Origin: Vicia villosa
Lineage: Eukaryota; Streptophyta; Magnoliopsida; Fabales; Fabaceae
Length of the DNA: 64,000 bases
NCBI RefSeq assembly: GCF_029867415.1
Contig: NW_026706260.1
Coordinates: forward strand, 167,775-231,774
Direction of reading: 5' to 3'
Shown: positions 42,124-53,329 of the stretch, one piece after another
Numbering within the stretch: position 1 is the stretch's first letter
Layout of the letters: each line of letters opens with the position of its first letter
The notes under the pieces: generated by a model
The model's database searches: none
The model's input: only the letters and a program-made list of their open reading frames with translations
Told to the model about the DNA's origin: nothing
Position numbers and translations under genes: made by a program

Positions 42124-42577
42124 GACTATGTTGGCAAAAAGAACGGTTCATTTTTTTTAGTGTTGATTGGACTGCGTTTGGTATCCCCAAGAGAAGTTAT
42201 GGCCTCCGCCGTTTCCCGCCTTGGAAGTTGAAGTGTAATCATGATTGAAAACTGATACACGCACGTCTCAAGTAGACATTTTGAAAAAGGTGATATCATC
42301 ATTTAATGATGGTTACGGCTAAGGGAAGTGGAAACGTCAAGTCTAGGCTTGAGAGGCTGCGAAGGGTAATCATGTCACGTGGGTGCATCATTAAAATCAT
42401 TATGATAATAAAATAATTTTGGCAATTGTTAGGAATTGCTAAAACCTTACTTATGACAATTGCAAAATCAGACGTGTGGAAGATTGAAAGATAAAATTGC
42501 ATATGTATTCTGAAGGAAGTTCGATTACAAAATAAACTAAGTACAGAATACAAAAAATAGTACAAGGGCCAAAGTGG
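42124..42577 (-). other. Spacer between the two antisense frames of element E
   Basis: No coding sequence is supported. Past the coiled-coil stop the spacer reads as AT-rich sequence, which suits an mRNA end followed by a promoter. A CACGTG motif lies at 42376-42381. Confidence 0.4.
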
Positions 42578-43217
42578 CTAATTAAAATCCCTGGGAAGAT
42601 TATCTTTCATCTTCGAGTACTGAGTTTCCCATAAGGACATATGGCGTTTGATTAATGCCCGTTGTCTCTTCAAGTCTTCGATCTCTAGCGCTAGCTTATG
42701 GGCTGTCTCGAAGTGTCGAATCCCTAACTGCGCCACCTCAGTCAATTCTTTCTGATTGATTTTTTGGATTTCTACTTGACGAGATCGGGCATTATTTATC
42801 TTCTCTTCGAGGAGTTCAATTTCTTGCTTCCGGGATTTGATATTCGTTTCATAATCTTCATATTCTTGCTGTTTCTTCGAACGTTCAAGCTTAAGAGCGT
42901 CAGCCTTTGTTGTTGCATCATTCGCAGCTTTCCAAGAAGAACTATGCGAAGTCACCTTCGTTGTGAGTTGCTCGTCAATATTCCGTTTTCGAAGAATATT
43001 AGATTGGAGTTGATCAATCAGAGAGCCCAGTAAAACAATCACTTCTGAGACTTCCTCTGAGACAAGAAGTAAGTCCACCTTCTTCAAAAGGTTGTTTAGA
43101 CCATAACATTTGGTGGAATCTTTGCTTAGATCTTCAACCAGGTTGGTTTCAAAGAACTTTTCTCTTATTTGACGAAGGAGATTAGGAATATCATCCTTGT
43201 CATTAGTACCCGCCAGA
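42578..43217 (-). pseudogene. C-terminal part of a second antisense ORF, coiled coil, cut by element H
   Basis: The frame is open from the H insertion point at 43217 to TAA 42578-42580, about 212 codons. From about residue 60 it is dominated by heptad-like charged helices (KLERSKKQQEYEDYETNIKS, then EIELLEEKINNARS), that is, a coiled coil. Its 5' part must lie beyond H and I, right of the window. In Tat antisense proteins a mobile-domain-like N-terminus is often followed by a coiled coil. So this could be the C-terminus of a second, tandem antisense gene, or of one gene rearranged relative to 41269-41995. It has no premature stop, unlike every sense gene of E. Confidence 0.55.
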
Positions 43218-46200
43218 TGTCGCACGCTCGCGAAAAAATGAACAGAGTCGCCACCAATATATTTATCCCATAAGGGAAAGGAATATCAGAAAACCTAGGA
43301 AAGGATAAGAACGGGGTCTTGCGACCAGAGAATCTAGGTACGGGAGTCGGTTACGCAAGGGGAAGGTGCTAGCACTTCTCGCGCCCATCGTACCCGATGG
43401 TATCCACCTATGTGTGTTTCTATCTAAAGGGTGTGTACTATGTCTACGTCTATATGCGAATGAATGCAAAAAGAAATACGGGGAAAAGAAGGAATTATTT
43501 ACAAATGTGCTCGTTCAAGCCCCGCGACTTGATGCCTACGTATCCTTTTCAGGAATCAGAGCGCCGTAGTTCGGCTCAAGAGTTTCTGTTTGTTTTTGTG
43601 TTTTTTAGTTGGGCGGAGTTAACGCTCGCGCTCTTGCACAAGGGGACAGCCTAGGATGCAATAGAGCGGAGATAACAATGCCCTTAAGAAAGGAGGTGAG
43701 AGAGTGATTTTGAGCGTTTCGAGGAAATCCTTTAAGCAAGGGAAACTCGAGTTACTCTTTGGTTGGTGTTTTTTAGAAGTTGGGAACTTACGCCTGAATG
43801 GTACCCTTAAGCAAGGGAGATCCAAGCACTCGAACATTCCCTTAAGCAAGGGATGTTCAAGCTTCCATTCCCTTTTTAAGAATTTTCACTTTGATTATTA
43901 GTGTTTTAAGTATTTTCTTTGTATTTTTTAAAGGGGATTTTATTTGAATATTTTTAGATGTTTTAGTGTTGAAAAGAAAAAGAAATGAAAAACTGGGGGA
44001 CTAGCCTAATTTCTAAATCTATGGTTATTGATTACTCCTAATTCCTAATAGAATGGGGGAAAGTTGTTTAGGCATTTCACAATATATTGAAAATATTCAC
44101 AAAAAGAAAAGGATTAAAGTCTAAGCTATTCATGAAAAAAATATGTACAAACACTATGCATTTTTTATTCAAGTTTAGAACTATTTTTGAATTAACAAAG
44201 AAAGACTACTTGTTTATGGATTATCAACCAAAAGGCTCAAGGAAAACAATAATTACAATTCAATTAAAAGAAAATAAAATTCCTAAAATTCTAATTGTAT
44301 GAAAAAATATTTTTGTTATTTTTATTTAAGTGAGATTCAATTAATATGCAAAAAGAAAATCAATTTTGTTATTTATAAAACCTATTATTCAGCAAAGGGG
44401 GTGCAACAGCAATCAACAAATGAACTAAAACTAATTAAAAGCGAACTGGGCCAGAAAACAGGGGGTGGCAGTAACAAGTGCGCTAGGCCCAGGTTCAGAA
44501 CGTGTGTTGTTGTTAGCGCATGGGGTGTGTAATCCAGAAAACCAACTTGAGCCCAAACGCGTGGCCCAAACATTTGCACTTCATCTTATATTCCATTTTT
44601 ATTTCATTATTATTCCACTATTATTCAGCAAGACGTGACATGAAAAGAAAAAATGCTAACATGATATCAATCAGTTCATTTTCATTTAAATAGCTAAAGA
44701 CAAAAAACGCCATGAACCAATCACCAATAGCCAACACACGTACCAATCATTTGCAAAAGACAAAATGGAATATTGGTGGCAAATCAGAGAACCAATGAGT
44801 GCACGCCACGCATGCGAACTGAGAGAGAGAGCATTGAAGGAAACAGACGCCGGAGCAGCGCTCCGGTCGTCTTTCCCGGCGAGATTGCGGCGGAGATAAG
44901 CCACTTTTTTTTCACAAACGTGAAAAGCACACACCCTTCCACTCGGATTTTCGCGTAGATTACGGATCTCGCATTAGTTTTTATTAATTCTTCCCCTATA
45001 CACCAAACAGAGAGCATTTGCAAAACCCTAACCTTTGACACTTTCATCTAAACATGAAATGAGCATCTCAACGTGATCCTAGGCTCTTATAGAACTCACA
45101 TGTAAGATTCAAACACACATACACACCTTAAACTCACGCGAATCAGGAACAACATAACTTTAAGAGAGGAGGAGCTTTGTGCAAGCGTAGCGGACCACAC
45201 ACATTGATAGAATGCTGAGAGAGCTTTTGGATCGTACCTGGAAGAGTTCTTGAACCGGTATCTTCGCAAAACTTCAACTCCCTGTGCTTTGGATCTAGCT
45301 CTTGAAGATGATGATGAACACTCGTGGAATGATTACGATTCTTTGAGAAATAAACTCCGAGAATCTTCCTCTTGATCTTTGAGAACCGTATGCACTTTGA
45401 TTCCCTATAGGAGGGTGATAAAGAATGCAACGATGGAGTTCATTGCTGCGGTGATGAAGACGATGGAACAGTGAACGGAGGATTGAAGGAGCATAGCTTA
45501 CGATAGCGCACGATGAAGCAAGCGAGAGAGTGTGACGATTGGTTGGTGATGGTGGAGGTTGAAGATGCAGGTTGGTTATGACGGTTTCGTGGTGGTGAAG
45601 GTAGTTACGGTGGCCGAAAGTTTGTTATGGAGGTTGGAGGTGGTAGTTATGGTGGTTGAAAAACAGTTAGGGTGGTTATGGTGGAGAGAGGTGAAGGGAG
45701 AGATGCGTGTAGAAGAGAGAGAGAACGAGGAGAGTGATGAGAGAATGGTGAGTTGAAACTGAAAATGAAGAATGGAGAATGTGTGCAAGTGAGTATGAGG
45801 TTTTTTATATAGGGCAAGTGTGAGGTGAGTGAGAGAGCTTCTCTGAATGTGGGACCTTTTAATCTTCGATATGCATTTGCAGCAGGGTTGTTCTTTGGTG
45901 TGGGACTTGGATCCTTAGTGAGCAAGTATGTGTAATTGTAGCAAGTCTTCCAAATGCTTTCACATATGTCATGTATGCATGGTTCAAAGAGGAAAAATAC
46001 CATTGGCCTGTGTTGAGTTGCTGCAGCCATACTTAAGGTAGCAGCTTCATACATATATATCTTCTCCCATGTATGGTCAAACGACACAAGAGTAATGCTA
46101 TTGCAAAGAAGGGATGTGATAGATCACGATTGATGTTGGTATGCTCAAGTAATGGTGCCTATATTCTTCAAAAAATGAGTTGGAACATGGCAGCATGCAC

Positions 46201-47483
46201 CTGGGGTGTGGCTTGCGCGCATGACTTGAACTTTGACTCATACTTTAGGGCAGGCGTGTGACTGGGTCGAGGGGTGACTTCAAAGCCCCATAACTTGCTC
46301 AATACATGCCCAAAATTAATGAAACCAGATTCAATAGGTAGGGGACATGGCAAAGAGCACTTCAATATCAAGCTTGTTCAAAATGAAGACTTGTGGAGGA
46401 AGAAAAGTGCATTGGGATTTGGCACACCATGTGTTTGTGCAAATGCATGCGTATGACTTAGGATTCTGCCTTGGCTGGATGCTTGATCCGGTCAGTGCAA
46501 GGGCATGACTTTGAGGGCTTGCCATTCATTCAATACTTGTCCAATTGACTCCATTCTTGGCTTGTTGGGAAGAGGACATGGCAAGGATTATAATGATACC
46601 AAGTTTGCTTCCATGGCATTTTTGTAGAGCTCTGAAATTGACTTGAGATTTGGCATGCCACGTGCTTGATGAAATGTCTGGTCATGACATGGCTTGTGAC
46701 TTGGATTGTGACTTAGATTGAATGGATTTTCAGTAACTTCAAACCACTTTATCTTTTCATACAAGCTTCAAATGAAAAAGTGTCCAACTACAAAGTTGTT
46801 CTACTCCATGAGAGGAACAACTTTGATGTTGGAGGTTTCTCCAAAAAATGCCATTTTCCACGTGTAAATCAGGGCTGAAGTGGACTGTCCATCAAGATTT
46901 AAAACCTCAGAAAAATTTCTAAGTCCGAAAACTTTCCTTTTTTGTTATTTTTCTATTTTTGGCAACTTTTGTCAAACCTCCGATTTTATCCATTCTTTGA
47001 CTTTTCTTGATTAAATTTCCATCAAAAGTCAATTATTTGAATAAATCTTCTGATTTTGACCCAAAAGTCAACTATTCTGATTTTCCTGATTATTGATGAA
47101 ATTCTTGATTAAATCTTCTCTAGTCAAATCCAATCAAATGAACACATCCACATGGCCAGTATGAAAGCTTCTCACTCATAAAATCCATTCCTGATTAAGT
47201 GTTGACCAGAAAGTCAACTGGTTTACTTTGGTCAAGGAAACCCTGATTAAGAGGATCAGATGACTTCTAGACTTGTACATTCTTGCCAATACTATGAACT
47301 GGATGAAAACCCTGATTTCAAGAGGTCTTGGGCAAGCTGATGACACCCCACATTAGGCTTCAAGTCTATCCTTCTGACCAAGGACCAATGATACAGATGC
47401 ATGCAATGATATGACCTAAATGGATGTATGTTTATGAGTTGCAAGCCAGATAAATAAGGGTAGGACAAATTTGGGGTATGACA
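43218..47483 (-). repeat. 3' LTR of element H (4266 bp)
   Basis: On the minus strand it starts TGTCATACCCCAAATTTG (47483) and ends CGAGCGTGCGACA (43218). A TATATAAA box lies at 45804-45811. CCCTTAAGCAAGGG-type hairpins recur near 43729, 43807 and 43841. A PBS-like GGTGGCGACTCTG lies at 43243-43255. A GC-rich, gene-like stretch (44845-44895) and GGT-rich repeats (45540-45680) are LTR sequence, since the other LTR has them too. Confidence 0.92.
45804..45811 (-). promoter_or_regulatory. TATA box of the element H 3' LTR
   Basis: Minus-strand TATATAAA preceded by CCC. The 5' LTR has the same box at 56940-56947. Confidence 0.65.
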
Positions 47484-47498
47484 GCTGCCCCTATTTAA
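47484..47498 (-). promoter_or_regulatory. Polypurine tract of element H
   Basis: Minus-strand TTAAATAGGGGCAGC directly before TGTCATACC, matching the tracts of G and I. Confidence 0.8.
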
Positions 47499-47763
47499 TC
47501 GTCTTATACCTGAGGGTGAGATAGGCGCTAGCCTTTCGAACATTCAAGGTAGAAGAAGATTAAATATCAAGACCAGAAATTTGTCCTGAAATGAAGATGG
47601 TGTGAATGATATCCTTATGTTTGTTTTGATATCTGCTGGGGAAAGAGAATTTTGTTTTTCTGGTGGAGATATTTACAGTGAGTAATGGATTTGAATGGTG
47701 GTAGTATGTAACGTCGTAGTGGTGCCGACACAGGTTTTCAAAGAGAATGGTTGTATGAAACAA
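47499..47763 (-). other. Untranslated sequence between PPT and hairpin array of element H
   Basis: No gene. It contains the ACCTGAGGGTGAGATAGG-like stretch that follows the PPT in all these elements. Confidence 0.5.
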
Positions 47764-48550
47764 TGACTGAAAGGAAAAGATCTCGTGCGACCTACGACTC
47801 AACATCGGGAGAAGATCTCGTGCGATCTTCAGGACTGAAAGGAAAAAGATCTCGTGCGACCTATGACTCAACATCGACTCGACAACAGGAGAGGATCTCA
47901 TACGATCTTCAGGACTGAAAGGGAAAAGATCTCGTGTGATCTATGACTCAACATCGGGAGAAGATCTCGTACGATCTTCAAGACAGAAAGGGAATAGACC
48001 TCGTGCGATCTACGACTCAACATTGGGAGAAGACCTCGTACGGTCTTCAGGACTGAAAGGAAAAAGATCTCGTACGATCTATGACTCAACAACGAATCGA
48101 CATCAGGAGAGGATCTCATACGATCTTCAAAACTGAAAGGAAAGAAGATCTCGTACGATATATGACTCAACATTGGGAGAAGACCTCGTACGATCTTCAA
48201 GACTGAAAGGAAAAGATCTCGTGCGATCTATGACTCAACATCGACTCGACAATAGGAGAGGATCTCGTACGATCTTCAGGACAGAAAGGAAATAGATCTC
48301 GTGCGATCTACGACTCAACATCGGGAGAAGACCTCGTACGATCTTCAAGACTGAAAGGAAAAAGATCTTGTACGATCTATGACTCAACATCGACTCGACA
48401 TCAGGAGAGGATCTCGTACGATCTTCAGGACAAGAGGGAATAGATCTCGTGCGATCTTTGACTCATTATCGACTCGATAATAGGAGAGGATCTCGTACGA
48501 TCTTCAGGACAGAAAGGAAATAGACCTCGTGCGATCTATGACTCAACATC
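47764..48550 (-). repeat. Array of about 22 small inverted repeats in the element H 3' region
   Basis: Units of about 69 or 80 bp each contain two inverted repeats with 6-nt loops: GAAGATC-TCGTAC-GATCTTC and AGATC-TCGTGC-GATCT. Variants keep complementarity, for example GAAGACC-TCGTAC-GGTCTTC (near 48037-48056) and TAGATC-TCGTGC-GATCTA. Others retain G-U pairs. The inverted repeats are separated by GACTCAACATCGGG-like and AGGACTGAAAGG-like linkers. Confidence 0.88.
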
Positions 48551-48559
48551 AAGGTTTGG

Positions 48560-48690
48560 GGAAGGAAACTGGTTCTGAAATGGTTTGCCAGGTTGGAAAC
48601 TGGGCTTTGAAAGGGTTTGCCAGGTTGGGAACTGGTCTTTGAAAGGGTTTGCCAGGTTGGGAACTGGGCTTTGAAAGGGTTCGAAGGTCG
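48560..48690. repeat. Tandem repeat of about 33 bp in the element H 3' region
   Basis: Four or so copies of a unit containing TTTGCCAGGTTGG, AACTGG and TTTGAAAGGG. Confidence 0.75.
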
Positions 48691-48758
48691 GAAGGCAAAG
48701 GATTCACAACACGGGGGTTGGACCTGAGAAGTTTTCCCATACGGGGGAAGGGACCACG

Positions 48759-49250
48759 GAGACTAGTGACGACTAGACTCGATCAAAAGACATAATCACG
48801 AAGATGTTGATGCTTGCGAAGCATAAGAATTACATTAATCCCTCAGCCCAAAGGCGGGGTGTAACTCTTCAAGAGTGGCAATCGTTCGAATTGCCACACA
48901 CCAAGTATGGTTATTCAAACGATTGAAAAATGAGATGGGTTGAATGCCCACCCTCATTCACACTCTAATTTGCACGCAGCACACAGGAAATAACCACGAC
49001 AAGACTAGTAACGATTAGACTCGACAAGAAGATGACAGTAACCATTGGAGATCACGGAGATATCGATGCTTACGAAGCATAAGAATTACATTAATCCCTC
49101 AGGCCAAAGGCGGGGTGTAACTCTTCAAGAGCGGCAATCGTTCGAATTGCCACACACCAAGTATGGTTATTCAAACGATTGAAACATGAGATGGGTTGAA
49201 TGCCCACCCTCATTCACGCTCTAATCTGCACGCAGCATGCGGGAAATAAC
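48759..49250. repeat. Tandem duplication with a 256-bp offset in the element H 3' region
   Basis: Two copies of about 240 bp, with GCATAAGAATTACATTAATC at 48821 and 49077, run through AGGCGGGGTGTAACTC and ATTGCCACACACCAAG to the AGCGGG or CACAGG end. Differences are few, so the duplication is young relative to the element. Confidence 0.85.
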
Positions 49251-52028
49251 CTCGGAGACAACGATTCTGACGAAGAAAGACATTGCATCCGATCCAAGTT
49301 GGAGAGAGAAGATGAGGCTTCTTTTGGGGATTAAGGATATCAGGTAACCACACCGTGGCTGGAGGAGATTTGTAATGTAGTGGCAGATATCAACCGGAGT
49401 TTGTAAGGACAACTTTTTATGTGGGGGAGTATCGTCGTCTTGATTGAGTGCTGATTTGTATTATCTAGCTTATGCTTTGTATGCATGTTTGAATTTTTCT
49501 ATGGCGTAATGCTCCATTTTGATGGATATTCTACGCTTTTGAGGATGCAATGTTATATGCAGTGAATACTATATGCAGAGTGCCAAATAAAGGCGTCAGT
49601 GAGGTAAACACCAGGGAGAATCCCTTTAGTGTTAAGAATTATGTACAGATGCCAATAGATATTGGACTTTGACTTGTAAGATGCCCCTTCTAGTTGTTGG
49701 CTCGTAGAGTGTAGAATAACTTCTGACCTCTCACCATGCACCACTGCTTGAAAGATTTTCAACTTGAGGAGATTCCCTCGATTCACCATGTTGGGGATGA
49801 GAAATCCAAATAAGGAGCCTTGATTAGGGAAGTAGGACAACTCCTAGGAGAAATAAACTCCTATGCTTGAGGAATGGAACAAACTCTCAGGAGAAATAAA
49901 CTCCATGCTTGGGGAGAGACCAAATTTCTAGGAGAAATAAACTCCTATGGTCATGGAGAGACAATAAAACTCAGAAGATTGTGCCCTAAGCTTCGTGACT
50001 TATGGAGGAATTTGCCCTAAAGGATCCTTGGAGAGATTTGTCGAATCTCGACGTAACTGCCCCAGATTGGTTGAACTCAAGAGAGATTCCTCGACTTGAT
50101 TGCCCCAGATTGGTTGAACTCTAGAGAGATTCCTCGACTTGATTGCCCCAGATTGATCAAGGCTCGAAGAGATTTATCGACATGATTGCCCTAGATATGC
50201 TGAATTTGAGAGGTCAAACCTCGACTTAATTGCCCCCGATTAGGTACATCTTACTAGAATCCTCAAGGCTTTCTTTGTTTTGGAGTCAAACAAACATGGG
50301 AACAACTTTACCACGCTCAATAGAGTCTTCAAACTCTTCCCCTTAGGGTAATCAAAGACAGCATTAACTGTTCATGCCCCACGAAGTTTTCAGGCAACTT
50401 GCCCCTTGGTAATCAGTCTTATGAAATGATTGGATTTTCACTCCACGGAGTTCTTGAGTCTTGCTATTGTGACATGATCAAGCTCTTTACCGATTCTCAT
50501 CCTTGACAATTTCCTTGATGTTAAGCAAATATTTTGCATGCAAAAGAAGGCTAATTCTAAGAATGATAATTCTAATGCAAAGTCTATGTTAGTCTTGAAG
50601 TTGTAAAACTTGTTATGAAATGAGGTTGCGACCTCTTGTGACCGAATCACTAGTTGACACAACCTCGATTTTTGCATATGGAAGATAAAGCAAACGTACG
50701 ATACCAACATGGATATGAGTCTCGCTTCATTGGGAGTCAGTTAAACACTATCTCTTCGGGGTGCGCTTTCAAAATAAACCCTACTTCAATTAGGACTTTT
50801 AAGGGTTGTAATTTGGCCGGGTTCACGGTTTTTAGAAAACAAAGGATTTTTAGGCTCAAAATTACTTGTACCCACCCCCTTCGTGATGTTCTCCATTCCT
50901 ATGTTCAGTTAACTTGACACGAGTGTTCATCCCTCACAAGGAATTTGGAATGGTTGAGGAATCAATAAGGTTCTTTGGACATGGCGGTCGCTCACCTTTT
51001 ATTCTTCTGATTCATTGTCACACGACTTTGTTCTTGCTTGGCAATTTCATCATCATCATTTTTTTTTCTATGCTTCTTTGGTCATTTTTTCTTTTCATCC
51101 TTTTTCTTCTTATATTTTTTTTTGCCATTTCTTTTTTGCTATTATTTTTTTTTGAACAAGTCGTGTGACCTCGCATTATCTTTGATTCGTTGGAGGTGAT
51201 TGCGACCGCCTCACTCCTTTGATTTGATGAAGGATTACCATTGTGGTATCGTCATCTCTTGATCTCTTGATGGAATAAGGATAATCATTGCGGTTTTGAC
51301 ATTCCTCAACCTTTTGGAGGATAACCATTGTTGTATCCTTAGATGCATGCCCTTTTGGTGAGTTTTGAAAGCTCGATCAAGTTAAATGAACACTACCCTG
51401 CCCCAAGGTTAAAATAAGGGTTTTTATTATTAGAAAAGAAACTCCTACTTCAAGGCTCAAAGGGTTATCGAAGGTCTATCTCCCTTATATCTCCGGTGTT
51501 TGGGGATTTGAAATAATGCCTGTACATCCTCAGTAGGGTTTTATTCAAAAGCACACAATTAGAGATTTTTCATTTTTATCTTTCATCATTCTCCCTCAGC
51601 TTTTTGCCTAAGGAAGTGATTAGTAAAGTTGGTATCGTAATGCCAAAAACATTTTATGAGTGAAAACAAATGGATTTCTTCAAGACAAACATAATCAATG
51701 TATTATGATTTTCATTCAGAAATTAACAAGTTTTTACATGCTAGCAATGCTTAAACAAACAATGAAATGTTACAAATGAGAATGCAATAAAGAAACTAAA
51801 TGAATGCCATTGTTGAGGAGACTTGACTCCGTCTGGACTTATTGATCTTGAATACTTTCTGCAGTTCCTTCCAAATACTTCAGATTACTTCAAAAGAGAA
51901 CTCCAACGAAGTCACCCATGAGTTGTAAATTTTTGCCTCGCTTTAGGGATTCGAGCAATGCGAGTGATGCAATGCTCAAGATAAGAGTACGTCTTACTTA
52001 TCCCTCAATCGGGAGCCCCAAGAACCCT
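49251..52028 (-). other. 3' untranslated region of element H between arrays and gag
   Basis: No coding sequence is supported. It holds three copies of an AGGAG-AAATAAA-CTCC hairpin (49844-49953) and an imperfect tandem repeat of about 50 bp around GATTGCCCCAGATT (50050-50250). It also has blocks shared with B and G (50780-51550, including CCCTGCCCC at 51398), and a strand-asymmetric pyrimidine run (51055-51155) that is purine-rich on the sense strand. Confidence 0.65.
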
Positions 52029-53329
52029 TCAATTTATGTGAAGACCATTTGGAGTGAATGATATCGCTTTGGAGTCAATGAGATCTTGGACTTTGCGTTT
52101 CAAAATATTACAATCCTCAATTGAATGTCCAGACGCCCCAGAATGGTACTCACACTTGGCATTTAAGTCATATCCTTGTGGAATCGGTGTTGGAGGGGGC
52201 TTAGACTCCCTTAATTGAACCAAGGAATCATTGAGTAAACGAGAGAGTAGTTGACTGTAGGTCATAGGAATCGGGTCAATCTTTCTCGGGGGTCTTCTCG
52301 GTCTTTGTGGACCTTGTTGTTGGTAATTTTGGTGATAGTTAAGAACATGAGCCCAAGGATAAGCAGGGACTTCCTTTTCTCCATTCTCCGAAACCGCATA
52401 TGTTTCACTTTTCTCTTCTTCTGTGAATTCGGAAATGTTAGCAATATCCTGGATTTTACCCATCCTTAAGGCGTTTTCAATTCGTTCTCCTACGACAACC
52501 AAACTTGAGAACTCGGAGGAAGCACATCCAATCATCATGTTCAGATAAGGATCTTTCAAAGTATTCATGAACGTGTCTACAAGCTCTCGTTCCAAAAGAG
52601 GAGGTTGGACTCTGGAAGCTAATTCTCTCCACCTTTGTGCATACTCTTTGAAAGACTCATCAACCTTCTGAGTTAAACTTTGGAGTTGTAGTCTAGTAGG
52701 AGCCATGTCACTGTTGTACTTGTAATGCTTGAGAAAAGCCTCTGCTAATTCATCCCAAGTGCGAACATGGGTTCGTTCAAGTCGAGTATACCACTCAAGG
52801 GATGCCCCACTTAGGCTATCCTGAAAGAAATGCATTAGAAGCTTATCATTTTCTGCATACGGAGCCATCTTGTTGCAAAATGCCTTGATGTGACTCATCG
52901 GACAAGTGGTACCCTTGTATTTCTCAAAACTGGGGACTTTGAATTTATCGGGAATCTTGATATCAGGCACAAGGCACAAATCGATAGCACTTAAACCAGA
53001 GGAGCTTCGACCTTCTAAAGCATTCAACCTTTCTTCCAGAATATGGAATTTTCTCTCATTCTCCTCGATCGGGAACTTGAAAGCTTCCAGTTCAGAATCG
53101 TTCTCATGATGTGAATCCTCCTTGTTAGGAACTTCCACGGGCACAGGTTTTGATCCTCCATTAGCAACAGTGGTCGGAGTACCATTAGCCAACTTAGCAA
53201 CACTTTGTCTTAGCTCTTCTTGCCCTTGAACAACAGCATGGAGAGTCTCCAAGAGTTGGGTAATCCTCTCCCCCATAATATCCAAGTCCTTACGAAGAGT
53301 TCAGCCTGATTCTGTTCAAGATGGTCCAT
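52029..53329 (-). pseudogene. gag of element H, one frame change near the start
   Basis: The likely start is ATG at 53329 (MDHLEQNQAEL). About 11 codons later a 2-base shift leads into the long frame 53285-52029, which is open for 418 codons. The protein has an N-terminal coiled coil (ITQLLETLHAVVQGQEELRQ), then the capsid region (FKVPSFEKYKGTTCPMSHIK, HFFQDSLSGASLEWY, SFKEYAQRWRELASRV). A CHHC knuckle of spacing C-X2-H-X5-H-X4-C lies near 52115-52160. It is closely similar to the gags of G and B. No protease or RT follows. Apart from the N-terminal shift it looks functional, and a downstream ATG (IMGERI, about 53276) could give an almost full protein. Confidence 0.88.

Larger units (their letters stand above)
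18095..43217 (+). mobile_element. Element E: decayed Tat-lineage Ty3/gypsy element with antisense ORFs (continues past H)
   Basis: The visible parts are 18095-26247, 27994-28573 and 41008-43217. They are separated by the solo LTR F and by element G, and cut at 43217 by element H. The order is 5' LTR, primer site, large gag, protease, RT, RNase H, a second (archaeal-type) RNase H, integrase, then antisense ORFs. A second RNase H and antisense ORFs between pol and the 3' LTR are recognised traits of the Tat clade. All genes carry stops or frameshifts. The 3' LTR should lie right of the window, beyond H and I. The start at 18095 (TGTTGG) is a best guess with candidate target sequence CCTCT. Confidence 0.8.

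Noticed and set aside
44820..45760. GC-rich, gene-like 5' region with GGT repeats
   Set aside because: The same sequence occurs in the other LTR of element H (55950-56890), so it is part of the LTR and not a host gene.
45647..46087. 146-codon minus frame, repeated at 56783-57190
   Set aside because: Present in both LTRs of element H, low complexity in its second half (Ser/His/Pro/Leu), and it spans the TATA box of the LTR. LTR sequence, not a gene.
51000..51168. Hydrophobic 84-codon frame resembling a membrane protein
   Set aside because: The Phe/Leu/Ile run is the translation of a T-rich tract. No supporting start or homolog, and it is antisense to element H.
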